DNA from: Sneathiella glossodoripedis JCM 23214
GTDB taxonomy: Bacteria > Pseudomonadota > Alphaproteobacteria > Sneathiellales > Sneathiellaceae
Direction: 5' to 3'
Length of the DNA: 64,000 bases
Assembly: GCF_000616095.1 (NCBI RefSeq)
Contig: NZ_BAMS01000006.1
Span: forward strand, 87,930-151,929
Notes under the pieces: generated by a model
Seen by the model: the letters and a program-made list of their open reading frames with translations, nothing else
Told to the model about the DNA's origin: nothing
Database searches by the model: none
In this document: in pieces, positions 55,193 through 64,000 of the stretch
How positions within the stretch are numbered: the stretch's first letter is position 1
Layout of the letters: every line of letters begins with the position of its first letter
Position numbers and translations under genes: made by a program

Positions 55193-56437
55193 GTGTCATT
55201 ACCACAGCCTGTACGCGGAACTCATGATTTGCTGCCAGAGGATTTTCGCCGCCATGCTCATGTGATCGAAACTGCGCGGACTATTGCCGCACGCTTCGGT
55301 TATGATGAAACCTCGACGCCAATATTCGAGTTTACCGAGGTATTTGCCAGAACAATGGGGGAGACCTCGGATGTGGTGTCAAAAGAGATGTATTCTTTTG
55401 AAAGTCGTAATGGCGAAAGCATCACATTGCGACCTGAATACACGGCAGGAATTTGCAGATCGTTTATCAGTAACGGGCTGCAACAAAATGTTCCGGTTAA
55501 GGTATTCGCAAATGGTCCCATGTTTAGGTACGAGCGGCCTCAAAAAGGACGGCAACGTCAGTTTCATCAAATCGATCTGGAATGTATTGGTGCTGCGGAA
55601 GCCAAGGCGGATATCGAAGTTATTTCGGTAGCGGCAATGATACTTAAGTCACTGGGGGTGATGGAGCATTGCCGATTGCAAATCAATACACTGGGTGACA
55701 GTGAAAGCCGTACGTCTTATCGAACCGCACTGGTAGAATATTTTAGCGATCACAAAGACAATTTGTCACAAGATAGTTTGAACCGCCTGGACCGTAACCC
55801 GCTTCGCATATTGGATAGTAAAGATAAAGGCGATCAGGCTTTGGTTGCTGAGGCACCTTTGTTTTCTGAGTATCTGAACAGTTATTCGGCGGAATTTTTT
55901 GATGAAGTGCTAAAAGGTCTAGACTTGCTGGGCATCGAATATGACCTTAACCGGCGCCTTGTCCGCGGATTGGATTATTATACGCATACTGCTTTTGAAT
56001 TTGTCACAACTGCGCTGGGTGCGCAGGGCGCCCTCATTGCAGGGGGAAGGTATGATGGCTTGATCGAAGCCTTGGGAGGGAAGCCAACTCCAGGAATTGG
56101 TTGGGCTGGTGGTATCGAACGATTGGCAATGCTTGCGTCCAATCTCCCTGATGGAAAACGTCCGATTGCAATTGTACCTGTTGGTGATGTGGCGGAAAGT
56201 GAGGCGAGCAAATTAGCCTATGAGCTTCGCCAAGCTGGTTTTTCTATTGAAATGGCGTTTAAAGGCAACGTCGGCAAGCGAATGAAACGGGCAAACAAGG
56301 TGAACTCGAGAGCGGCAATTTTAATCGGTGAGGACGAACTGGAGCGCAACTGCTGTACATTCCGGGATCTGGACGAAGGAACGCAAACAGAAATTCCTTT
56401 GAAGTCTGTTAAGCAAGCCTTGGATGCACTGGGTTAA
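55193..56437 (+). CDS. hisS: Histidyl-tRNA synthetase
   Basis: 414 residues, class II synthetase. Motif 1 region PIFEFTEVFARTMGE, motif 2 NGPMFRYERPQKGRQRQFHQID (about 108-129), histidine-specific LVRGLDYYTHTAFEF (about 254-268) and motif 3 GGIERLAML; C-terminal anticodon-binding domain from about 325. GTG start with GGAG 10 bases upstream. prfA starts 9 bases after it. Confidence 0.97.
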   Translation: MSLPQPVRGTHDLLPEDFRRHAHVIETARTIAARFGYDETSTPIFEFTEVFARTMGETSDVVSKEMYSFESRNGESITLRPEYTAGICRSFISNGLQQNVPVKVFANGPMFRYERPQKGRQRQFHQIDLECIGAAEAKADIEVISVAAMILKSLGVMEHCRLQINTLGDSESRTSYRTALVEYFSDHKDNLSQDSLNRLDRNPLRILDSKDKGDQALVAEAPLFSEYLNSYSAEFFDEVLKGLDLLGIEYDLNRRLVRGLDYYTHTAFEFVTTALGAQGALIAGGRYDGLIEALGGKPTPGIGWAGGIERLAMLASNLPDGKRPIAIVPVGDVAESEASKLAYELRQAGFSIEMAFKGNVGKRMKRANKVNSRAAILIGEDELERNCCTFRDLDEGTQTEIPLKSVKQALDALG

Positions 56438-56446
56438 GGTCAAGAT

Positions 56447-57534
56447 ATGCTGCCAGAAGATAAATTAAATATGATTGTCGCCCGCTTTGAAGAACTGGAA
56501 GCGGCGATGTCTGGTGAGATGGGAGATGTTGACGGGGACGATTTCGTCAAGATGAGTGAGAGTATTCCGAGTTAAAAGGAGTTGTGGCGTCGATTCAGGA
56601 GTTTCGTAAATCTCAGGAGGAATTATCAGATCTCAGGCAGATGCTCGAAGCTGATGATCTAGACGCAGAAATGAAAGAATTGACGGAGCTTGAAATTGAA
56701 GAGCTCCAGTCGCGCATTCCGGATCTGGAACAACAGATCAAGATTGAATTACTGCCAAAAGATGATGCTGATGAGAAAAACGCCATTCTGGAGCTGCGGG
56801 CAGGTACAGGTGGAGACGAAGCGGCATTGTTTGCAGGCGATTTGATGCGCATGTATCAACGGTTTGCAGAGGGTATGGGTTGGAAATGTGAAACCATGTC
56901 TCTTTCAGAATCCGATATTGGTGGTGTCAAGGAAGCGGTCGTTAAAGTTAACGGCCGAAATGTATTTGCCAAATTAAAGTTTGAATCGGGTGTCCATAGA
57001 GTACAGCGTGTGCCAGAAACTGAAACAGGCGGCCGCATTCATACATCGGCTGCGACTGTTGCCGTTCTGCCAGAAGCCGAAGAAATAGACGTTAAAATTG
57101 AAGATAAAGACATCCGTGTCGATATTTTTCGCGCTTCGGGACCTGGGGGGCAGTCCGTCAATACGACAGATAGTGCTGTTCGGATAACCCATCTGCCTAC
57201 GGGTATTGTTGTGCAGCAGCAGGATGAGAAATCGCAGCATAAAAACAAAGCCAAGGCCATGTCGGTTCTACGATCCAGGATTTATGAAGCTGAGCGTGCA
57301 GCGAAAGCGGCGGAGCGTTCAGCGGAACGTAAAGGGCAGGTCGGCTCCGGAGATCGGTCAGAGCGAATTCGAACCTATAATTTCCCGCAAGGCAGGGTCA
57401 CTGATCATCGAATAAATCTCACACTATATAAACTGGATAAAGTAATCGCTGGTGAAGCGCTTGGTGAGATTATTGATGCATTGATTGCAGAGGATCAGGC
57501 AGAACGTCTGGCAGAGATTGAAGGCGGCGTTTAA
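56447..57534 (+). CDS. prfA: Peptide chain release factor 1 (frameshifted)
   Basis: Restored length 362 residues, normal for RF1. The true start is ATG 56447 ([21 protein letters not shown]), 9 bases after hisS. That frame hits TAA at 56573; from about 56559 a second frame reads [26 protein letters not shown] and carries on to the end. One extra G (GAGAG to GAGGAG near 56558-56561) joins them as KMSEEYSELKG. The peptidyl-hydrolysis motif GGQ ([12 protein letters not shown]) is intact. An internal GTG at 56584 could start only a truncated protein lacking helix 1. Essential gene, so a sequence error is likely. prmC, its methyltransferase, follows. Confidence 0.94.
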
Positions 57535-57551
57535 GTTATGCTGTCATTAAT

Positions 57552-58397
57552 ATGAGGGTAGATGAAGCCGTTCGAAAAGCGACTGAGGATTTGTCGCAAA
57601 CGGGGATCGTAAACCCGAGGCAAGATGCGCGTATTCTATTGGGATATATCGTCGAAGATCGTGAGGTTCTTTATCGATCGCCTGAGAGGACTTTGAGTCC
57701 GCATGAAGAAACAAAGTTTTTTCAACTTATTCAGAGACGCAAGAACAGAGAACCTGTGTCCCATTTGATTGAGCACAGAGAGTTTTATGGTCTGCCATTC
57801 AGAGTAACATCCGACGTTCTTGACCCAAGGGCTGACAGTGAAACTCTTGTTGATGCTGTTCTTAAAGAAAAAGCTTCCCAACAGGAGGCCTTTAGATTGC
57901 TGGACCTTGGAACAGGTAGCGGTTGCCTCTCACTTTCTATCTTGGCACAAAGAGAAAATGCAAAGGCTGTCGCGGTGGATATTAGTGAGAATGCGTTAGA
58001 AGTGGCTGCAGAAAATGCGCGAAGCCTTGAGCTTTCTGATAGGATAGAGTTTGTTAAAGGCCCCTGGTTTGCAAACGTGTCGGGAAAGTTCGATGTTATT
58101 CTCAGCAACCCGCCATACATTCCGACTGCGGATATCGAGGGACTTGAACCAGAGGTGCGTATTCATGAACCATCACTTGCCTTGGACGGCGGTGATAGTG
58201 GTTTTCGATGCTATGATGAAATTCTTGACCAGATTACAGATTATGCGTCATCTGAATGTTATGTGATTTTTGAAATGGGTATGGGGCAACACGCAACCTT
58301 GCGTTCGAAAATGATGAAGGCCGGAATAACTGGTATTGAGTATCATAAAGACCTTGCATCGATTGTCCGGTGTATCAGTGGTTATTTGAAAACCTAA
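57552..58397 (+). CDS. prmC: Release factor glutamine N5-methyltransferase PrmC
   Basis: 281 residues. Methylates the GGQ glutamine of release factors. SAM motif LLDLGTGSGCLSLSIL (about 116-131), catalytic NPPY at 186-189 (ILSNPPYIPTADI), N-terminal helical substrate-binding domain with REFYGLPFRVTSDVLDPRADSE. 17 bases after prfA, its substrate gene. Confidence 0.96.
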   Translation: MRVDEAVRKATEDLSQTGIVNPRQDARILLGYIVEDREVLYRSPERTLSPHEETKFFQLIQRRKNREPVSHLIEHREFYGLPFRVTSDVLDPRADSETLVDAVLKEKASQQEAFRLLDLGTGSGCLSLSILAQRENAKAVAVDISENALEVAAENARSLELSDRIEFVKGPWFANVSGKFDVILSNPPYIPTADIEGLEPEVRIHEPSLALDGGDSGFRCYDEILDQITDYASSECYVIFEMGMGQHATLRSKMMKAGITGIEYHKDLASIVRCISGYLKT

Positions 58398-58631
58398 AAA
58401 AGTTAAAAAAAGAGTTGGAAAATTGAAAAACCGGCGCTAGGGTAGAAAAAGATCTGGCGCACGCGTCGCAGCCACATAGGCTGAGATCATTATTTACAGA
58501 AAATTAGACTGAAATCCCTATAGATGAATAACATCTGGCGTCTCGAAATTGTACGAGACAAAGTGCCGAGATTTCAAAGTCAGGTTCATAATGTGCGCCT
58601 TGAACTCAATAAAGATGGATTGAATTTTATT

Positions 58632-59321
58632 ATGCGAGTTAGCGGTAATCGTCGTCCGAGGGGCGGGCGTTCAAATTCTGGAAATGGTCGTTCTGGATCT
58701 TCAGGCGGTCGGGGTAATTCAGGTAATAATCGCCGATCTAATAACGGTAATCGTAGCTACGATAGCAATGGGCCAGATGGCAAGATCCGCGGTTCTGCAA
58801 CGCAGGTGTATGACAAATACGTCTCCCTTGGTCGCGATGCCCAGACTTCAGGCGATCACGTTGCTGCAGAAAATTATTATCAGCATGCAGAGCATTATTA
58901 TCGCATTATGCTTGCTAATAACCTTGTGAAGCTTGATCGGCAGACTGAGCAGGAAGAAGCAACTTCCGAAGACACTGCTACGGTTGAAGATGGAGCCAAG
59001 ACTGAGGCTCTTGATCCAGCAGTTGAGGTTGAGGAAAAAACCAAATCGGAAAATGAAGCGGATGACGCGAACGCTGAAAAAACTCCAATTATTATTGATT
59101 TGAGCGATCCAGACAGATCCGATTTTGCCGGACAGGAAAGTGAAGAGGAAGTAAAGACAGATGAAAATGCCTCTTCTGCAGAGAGTGAAGAACAAAATGA
59201 AGGGGATGAAGAGGTAAAGCCGAAGACCAAACGCCGCGTTAGTCGTACTCGCGGCTTGAGGAGGCGGACATCTCGCAAGAAATCCTCGGATGAAGAGAGT
59301 GATGAGCCTCAGTCGGCATGA
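58632..59321 (+). CDS. DUF4167 family protein
   Basis: 229 residues. A basic Gly/Asn/Arg/Ser-rich start (RRPRGGRSNSGNGRSGSSGG) looks RNA-binding; then the DUF4167 core SNGPDGKIRGSATQVYDKYVSLGRDAQTSGDHVAAENYYQHAEHYYRI, a long acidic tract and a basic end (TKRRVSRTRGLRRRTSRKK). Function unknown. Known members start just before the basic tract, so I use the ATG 58632; the frame is open to ATG 58524. The region between contains a GTCTCG/CGAGAC hairpin (58540-58559), which fits an untranslated leader. Confidence 0.8.
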   Translation: MRVSGNRRPRGGRSNSGNGRSGSSGGRGNSGNNRRSNNGNRSYDSNGPDGKIRGSATQVYDKYVSLGRDAQTSGDHVAAENYYQHAEHYYRIMLANNLVKLDRQTEQEEATSEDTATVEDGAKTEALDPAVEVEEKTKSENEADDANAEKTPIIIDLSDPDRSDFAGQESEEEVKTDENASSAESEEQNEGDEEVKPKTKRRVSRTRGLRRRTSRKKSSDEESDEPQSA

Positions 59322-59325
59322 AGAT

Positions 59326-59352
59326 AAAGGGAGCTTTGGCTCCCTTTTTTTA
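59326..59352 (+). terminator. Rho-independent terminator after DUF4167
   Basis: AAGGGAGC pairs with GCTCCCTT around a short TTTG loop (about 59327-59346), followed by seven T. Confidence 0.9.
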
Positions 59353-59512
59353 TAATCTTAAATTTTCTAAACACTGAAAAATGACTTGTAAATCGAGTGA
59401 CTTTTACCAAATAATTTCATAGGAAACCGCTGGCGGACTTAAGCGGATCGCCTTGTACAGGGGTTGGCTTAGGTTGCGCATATGAACGGCGGTCTATGTG
59501 TCGAGGTAGAGC

Positions 59513-62098
59513 ATGGATTTTGAGAAATATACCGATCGGTCGCGCGGTTTTATTCAAGCGGCCCAATCTCTAGCGCTTCGGGAAAATCATCAGAAGCTGA
59601 CAACAGAGCATCTCCTGAAAGTATTGTTGGATGATAAAGAAGGCATGGCTAGCGGGTTAATCTCCAAGGCTGGCGGTGAGCCTTCTGTCGCCCTTCAACA
59701 GGTTGATGTGGAACTGAGTAAGTTGCCACAAGTTACGGGTAGCGGGGCTGGTCAGGTCAGCGCAACCCCGGAAATTGTGAGGTTATTTGCCAATGCTGAA
59801 AAGTTGGCGGAAAAGGCTGGAGACAGCTTTGTCACAGTTGAGCGTTTGCTTCTGGCTTTAACGCTGGAGCAAGGGACACCTTCTGCGAAAATTCTGAAGC
59901 AGGCAGGTGTGAACGCGAATAGCCTTAATGAAGCTATTAATGATCTTCGCAAAGGGCGAAACGCCGATAGTGCTGGCGCCGAGGGAACATATGACGCGCT
60001 AAAAAAATATGCTCGGGATCTGACTGAAGCTGCCAGAGCAGGTAAACTTGATCCTGTAATTGGTCGTGATGAAGAAATTCGCAGAACAATTCAGGTGTTG
60101 TCACGTAGAACCAAAAACAACCCTGTGCTGATTGGTGAGCCGGGTGTGGGCAAGACAGCAATTGTTGAAGGTCTGGCGTTACGGATCATCAACGGAGATG
60201 TCCCAGAAAGTCTTAAGGACAAGAAGCTCATGTCTTTGGATCTTGGGCAGTTGATTGCGGGTGCAAAGTTCCGTGGTGAATTCGAGGAACGTTTGAAATC
60301 AGTGTTGTCAGAAGTATCAGCGATGGAAGGGGAAGTTGTTCTTTTTATCGATGAGCTTCATACACTGGTTGGCGCCGGGGCTGCTGAGGGCTCAATGGAC
60401 GCATCCAATCTGCTAAAGCCTGCTCTTGCACGCGGAGAACTTCACTGCGTAGGTGCGACCACACTGGATGAATACCGAAAATATATTGAGAAAGACGCGG
60501 CTCTTGCTCGGCGTTTTCAGTCTGTTCACGTGTCTGAGCCAACGGTGGAAGATACCATTTCCATATTACGTGGTTTGAAGGAAAAATATGAACTGCATCA
60601 CGGGGTCCAAATAGCAGACAATGCCATTGTTGCTGCGGCAACTTTGTCCAATCGCTATATCACTGATCGGTTTTTGCCTGACAAGGCGATTGACTTAATG
60701 GATGAAGCTGCAAGTCGTCGTAGGATGGAAGTCGACAGCAAGCCCGAGGAAGTGGATGAGCTCGATCGCAAGATCCTGCAAATGAAGATTGAAGCTTCCG
60801 CGCTTGAAAAAGAGAGTGATAAGGCATCCAACGATCGACTTGAAAAACTTCGGACTGACCTGATTGCTCTGGAGCAGAAATCGGAAGAGTTGACGCGGAT
60901 CTGGAGCGAAGAGAAGGAAAAACTCAATACCGCACAACATGTAAAGGAGCAGCTTGAAAAAGCACGCAATGATCTGGCGAATTGTCAGCGCAGCGGCGAT
61001 TTGCAGCGAGCCGGTGAGTTAGCGTATGGAGTCATTCCCTCTTTGGAAAAACAGCTTGCTGAATCCGAAGATGCGGAGAATTCGTCGCTGGCTAAGGAAA
61101 GTGTCAAGGAAGATGATATTGCGGGTGTTGTGTCTCGGTGGACAGGAATTCCCGTGGACAAGATGCTGTCGGGTGAACGAGAGAAACTTCTGGATATGGA
61201 AAACAGGCTTCGCGAACGTGTGATCGGTCAGGAAGAAGCTCTTGAAGCGGTTTCAAATGCAGTTCGCCGTTCACGTGCGGGTTTGCAGGATCCCAATCGC
61301 CCCATCGGTTCGTTTCTGTTTCTTGGGCCGACAGGTGTTGGTAAGACGGAATTGACCAAATCTTTGGCAGCATTTCTGTTTGATGATGAGCAGGCAATGT
61401 TACGCATTGATATGTCAGAGTTCATGGAGAAACATAGCGTTGCCCGACTGATCGGTGCTCCTCCGGGTTATGTGGGGTATGATCAGGGAGGCGTGATCAC
61501 TGAAGCGGTTCGGCGCAGACCTTATCAGGTTATCCTATTCGATGAGGTTGAAAAGGCTCATCCTGATGTATTTAACGTTCTGCTTCAGGTTCTTGATGAT
61601 GGTCGCCTGACTGATGGTCAGGGGCGGACAGTTGATTTCAAGAACACCTTGATCATTTTGACGTCAAACCTTGGAAGCGAACATCTTAGGGATGGTGACG
61701 CTGATGACCCATTGGTACAGGCAAAAGTACTGGAAGTTGTTAGAGATGCTTTCAGGCCAGAGTTTCTGAACCGACTGGATGAGCAAATTATCTTCCATCG
61801 TCTTAAACGAGAAGACATGCATGCGATTGTGGAAATACAGCTTTCACATCTTGTGAAACTTCTTGAGGATCGCCAGATTGGAATTGAGCTGGATCAGGCA
61901 GCCAAAGATTGGTTGGCTGAGCGGGGCTTTGATTCAATTTACGGGGCAAGGCCGTTGAAGCGTGTCATTCAGCGATATTTGCAAAACCCGTTGGCGAATG
62001 AAATTCTCAAGGGTGAAATTGCCGACGGTGACACTGTCATTGTTGGGGCCGGCGAAGATGGTCTGTTAATCAATGGTCATCTCGCAATTGCAGCATGA
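59513..62098 (+). CDS. clpB: ATP-dependent chaperone ClpB
   Basis: 861 residues: N-domain (about 1-145), first AAA+ with Walker [14 protein letters not shown] (about 206-218), coiled-coil middle domain (about 410-525), second AAA+ with [14 protein letters not shown] (about 605-618), C-terminal domain. Solubilises protein aggregates together with DnaK. GAGGTAGAG ribosome-binding site. I looked for an RpoH promoter upstream and found none I trust. Confidence 0.97.
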   Translation: MDFEKYTDRSRGFIQAAQSLALRENHQKLTTEHLLKVLLDDKEGMASGLISKAGGEPSVALQQVDVELSKLPQVTGSGAGQVSATPEIVRLFANAEKLAEKAGDSFVTVERLLLALTLEQGTPSAKILKQAGVNANSLNEAINDLRKGRNADSAGAEGTYDALKKYARDLTEAARAGKLDPVIGRDEEIRRTIQVLSRRTKNNPVLIGEPGVGKTAIVEGLALRIINGDVPESLKDKKLMSLDLGQLIAGAKFRGEFEERLKSVLSEVSAMEGEVVLFIDELHTLVGAGAAEGSMDASNLLKPALARGELHCVGATTLDEYRKYIEKDAALARRFQSVHVSEPTVEDTISILRGLKEKYELHHGVQIADNAIVAAATLSNRYITDRFLPDKAIDLMDEAASRRRMEVDSKPEEVDELDRKILQMKIEASALEKESDKASNDRLEKLRTDLIALEQKSEELTRIWSEEKEKLNTAQHVKEQLEKARNDLANCQRSGDLQRAGELAYGVIPSLEKQLAESEDAENSSLAKESVKEDDIAGVVSRWTGIPVDKMLSGEREKLLDMENRLRERVIGQEEALEAVSNAVRRSRAGLQDPNRPIGSFLFLGPTGVGKTELTKSLAAFLFDDEQAMLRIDMSEFMEKHSVARLIGAPPGYVGYDQGGVITEAVRRRPYQVILFDEVEKAHPDVFNVLLQVLDDGRLTDGQGRTVDFKNTLIILTSNLGSEHLRDGDADDPLVQAKVLEVVRDAFRPEFLNRLDEQIIFHRLKREDMHAIVEIQLSHLVKLLEDRQIGIELDQAAKDWLAERGFDSIYGARPLKRVIQRYLQNPLANEILKGEIADGDTVIVGAGEDGLLINGHLAIAA

Positions 62099-62112
62099 AC
62101 TCATAAGAGCGA

Positions 62113-62148
62113 CATAAAAAAGGGTGGCCTTTGCCACCCTTTTTTTAA
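62113..62148. terminator. Bidirectional terminator between clpB and the M23 gene
   Basis: AAAAAAGGGTGGC pairs with GCCACCCTTTTTT around a CTTT-type loop (about 62116-62145), with A- and T-runs on both sides, serving two convergent genes. Confidence 0.9.
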
Positions 62149-63533
62149 TCTGCTAGGCTTGCAATTCTTGTTGCCAGAGGCAACGCGGCCACTTCCTGAT
62201 CTATTTGTTCAGTGCGTTTTCGAAATTCAGCTAACATTTTGCCGCCGAGTTTGCGTCCCGCAGGCAACTTGACGGATAACGGATTTATCTGACGTCCGTT
62301 TTTATGCACTTCATAATGCAAATGAGGGCCCGTGGAGCGACCAGTTGACCCAACATAACCGATGATTTGTCCTTGTTTGACCCGTGCGCCTTTACGAATA
62401 TTCTTTGCGAAGCCCTTCATGTGAGCGTAGGCGGTTTTATATTCGCTGGTATGGCGAATGCGAACATAATTTCCATATGCACCACTGCGGCCAGCGACCT
62501 CTACAACGCCATTCCCGGCTGCCATAATCGGTGTTCCGCGCGGAGCGCCAAAATCTGCACCGCGATGCATTTTGGTATAACCGAGGATGGGGTGTTTGCG
62601 TTTGCCGAAACGGGACGTTAGACGTGCGCCATCAATAGGTGTCCTCATCAGGGTTTTGCGAACACTTTGTCCTGTTTCGTTGTAATAATCTGTAAACCCA
62701 TCATCTGAAGTCTTGTGACGATAGAGGGAAATTTTAGTCCCACTGAGGGTCATTGATGCCCATTGGATGTGGCCATCTTTTAGAGCCTGTCCGTTTTCAT
62801 CTACATATCGTTCGAAGAAAACTTCAAAACTGTCACCTGCTTGGATTTCCCGTTGAAAGTCCACATCGTAACTGAAAATTCGAATTAGATCGATGATGAC
62901 TTTGCTGGGTATACCCGCTTGCGCAGCGGAGAGAAAAAGGGAATTTTCAATGGTACCGCCTGCGCGTACCATCTTTTTTTCAAGGGCAATCACAGTTTCC
63001 CGGGCTTCGAACGCATTTTCATCCAGTCGCACCGCTGCAACCTGGCGATCTACGTCCTGCTTCAGTGATACACGATGTAACTCGAATGCATCCGCTTCCG
63101 TGTAATGCAGTTCAATATCCTGTCCAACTTTCAAGCGGCGCGGATCAAAAACGGAGGACAGTGCAGTAATGGCTGCGTGACTTTCCTGTGGTGTCGCTCC
63201 TGCCCGCGTCAGTACTTTCATGAGCGTGTCACCTTTACCGACGGATACCATTTTAGTCCGTGTGATTTCCTCAGTCTGTAAGGAGTTGGTGTCTGCGGCA
63301 GTTGACTCTGTTTGAGACTCTAAAGTAACAGGTGCGTTCTTATCTTCTTTTGAAATTTCAATCGTATCCGGCGCGACTTTCGCTTCAACGGAAGGGGGGT
63401 ATGTGTTGCCGGGGACAAAAGTGTAGGCTACCAGACCACCGAGAATCCCACCGCATATGACAGCAGCGGCAGGAATTACGGCCCTGCGTCTTGTATTTGA
63501 ATTGCCCCTTTGCCCTTTATTATTTTTAAACAC
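62145..63533 (-). CDS. M23-family murein endopeptidase (MepM-like)
   Basis: 462 residues. An N-terminal membrane anchor (AVIPAAAVICGGILGGLVAYTF, about 18-39), an OapA/LysM-like region (SVGKGDTLMKVLTRAG, about 97-112) and a C-terminal lysostaphin-type peptidase with zinc ligands in MHRGADFGAPRGTP (His/Asp), and STGPHLHYEVHKNG (His). Cleaves peptidoglycan cross-links to let the wall grow. GTG start at 63531-63533 on weak evidence for the ribosome-binding site. Confidence 0.9.
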   Translation of the reverse strand: MFKNNKGQRGNSNTRRRAVIPAAAVICGGILGGLVAYTFVPGNTYPPSVEAKVAPDTIEISKEDKNAPVTLESQTESTAADTNSLQTEEITRTKMVSVGKGDTLMKVLTRAGATPQESHAAITALSSVFDPRRLKVGQDIELHYTEADAFELHRVSLKQDVDRQVAAVRLDENAFEARETVIALEKKMVRAGGTIENSLFLSAAQAGIPSKVIIDLIRIFSYDVDFQREIQAGDSFEVFFERYVDENGQALKDGHIQWASMTLSGTKISLYRHKTSDDGFTDYYNETGQSVRKTLMRTPIDGARLTSRFGKRKHPILGYTKMHRGADFGAPRGTPIMAAGNGVVEVAGRSGAYGNYVRIRHTSEYKTAYAHMKGFAKNIRKGARVKQGQIIGYVGSTGRSTGPHLHYEVHKNGRQINPLSVKLPAGRKLGGKMLAEFRKRTEQIDQEVAALPLATRIASLAD

Positions 63534-64000
63534 TCAATAAATCCGTACTAATTGGAAAACTAAATTTTGCGTTAACCTTAATTAAACTTGTTGCAAACAA
63601 TGCTTTTCATCTGCGTTTTTGTCAAGTTATGCATAACCTAATAAGGTTAATGAAATGATTATCTACGAGGCATTCTCATTAGTGAATAACAGTCCCCTAA
63701 GACAGTTCGCTTGCTTATGATTCAACTCCATTTTGCAGTAACAGCTTAATTTGGACTGGAAAGGCAGTCTTTAGTCAGTGACTTTGTCCTATTTGTGGCG
63801 GATGGTTTTTGTAAGTTTCGCAGTTTTCAAGGGCTTTTGAATTTTCTCAAAAAAAAATCAAAAAAGGGTTTGACGGTATTGGGTGATGGGCCTATAAACC
63901 GCTCCACGCCGCTTGGGGGGCACGAAGAACTGACTGATTTGAGGTTAGGGATTTGGAGTTGCTCTGGGTGGTTTTTTTCGGGGATTTCCCTGGTTGATGA
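63534..64000. other. Intergenic region up to the right edge
   Basis: 467 bases without a gene. Visible elements: a 12-base perfect palindrome GTTATGCATAAC and directly after it AACCT/AGGTT arms (about 63626-63653), an A-rich block (63849-63866), and the promoter described separately. It appears to be the leader of a transcript that leaves the window on the plus strand. Confidence 0.6.
63870..63898 (+). promoter_or_regulatory. Strong sigma70-type promoter, rRNA-operon-like
   Basis: TTGACG (63870-63875), a 17-base spacer and TATAAA (63893-63898) form a near-consensus promoter. Upstream is an A-rich stretch resembling an UP element; downstream CCGCTCCACGCC is a GC-rich discriminator typical of stringently controlled rRNA promoters. 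TTGCTCT at 63959-63965 resembles the start of a boxA antiterminator. No gene follows in the last 100 bases, as expected for an rrn leader. Confidence 0.7.

Noticed and set aside
58524..58631. N-terminal extension of the DUF4167 protein
   Set aside because: The extra 36 residues do not resemble the family and overlap a hairpin; more likely leader RNA.
59440..59490. RpoH heat-shock promoter before clpB
   Set aside because: CTTG at 59452 and CATAT at 59479 are present, but the spacing is too long for a typical alphaproteobacterial RpoH promoter.
1..64000. CRISPR arrays, insertion sequences, prophage
   Set aside because: No regularly spaced direct repeats, transposase, integrase or phage structural genes were seen on either strand.

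Overview
The window looks like chromosome of a heterotrophic, probably marine, alphaproteobacterium with moderate GC content. The evidence is gene content and order: rodZ-like/ispG/hisS/prfA/prmC, grxC/comF/methyltransferase, mutT/argJ, lysC/nitronate-monooxygenase-like/ptsP, secA divergent from a parvulin, plus lineage-typical families (DUF3126, DUF4167, DUF1178, DUF2849, CarD, ptsP with a GAF domain). A Sneathiella/Kiloniella-like lineage would fit, but that is a guess from protein style. I see no phage, insertion sequence or CRISPR array.

Layout. 1-2.8 kb: the start of an atypical NarL-type response regulator, dgt, a small unknown gene, and a CheY-like receiver. 2.8-3.6 kb: an FMN riboswitch in front of a type II lumazine synthase. 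3.6-10.9 kb: an acyl-CoA ligase / family III CoA-transferase / acyl-CoA dehydrogenase operon, followed on the same strand by a dctPQM TRAP transporter; together they look like an uptake-and-activation system for an unidentified carboxylate. 11-17.6 kb: CbiX-like protein, double cold-shock protein, envelope proteins (OmpA lipoprotein, DUF3012 lipoprotein, porin), tRNA-Arg(CCT) and a soluble chemoreceptor. 17.7-25.8 kb: a CoA-ester catabolic block with three MarR regulators, a thiolase plus HMG-CoA-synthase-like/OB protein, and a cluster matching the alicyclic-acid pathway (badR, aliB, badH, badI). 25.9-31 kb: rhomboid protease, YHS protein and an assimilatory sulfur cluster (DUF934, sulfite reductase, DUF2849, APS/PAPS reductase). 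31-64 kb: mostly core genes (M48 protease, CarD, ferredoxin, secA, parvulin, argJ, ubiG, lysC, ptsP, ispG, hisS, prfA, prmC, clpB, an M23 peptidase). The right edge carries a strong sigma70-type promoter with a GC-rich discriminator, which looks like the promoter of an rRNA operon lying outside the window.

A striking property of this sequence is that eight genes, including essential secA and prfA, are each split by an apparent single-base deletion. In every case adding one base restores a full-length, family-typical protein. I therefore treat these as probable base-calling errors and list each gene once over its restored span. The most interesting biological signals are a conserved-looking pseudo-phosphatase next to carD, a receiver domain lacking its phospho-acceptor, an HMG-CoA-synthase-like protein lacking its catalytic residues, a hairpin that hides the ribH ribosome-binding site, and several well-formed inverted repeats upstream of regulated genes.
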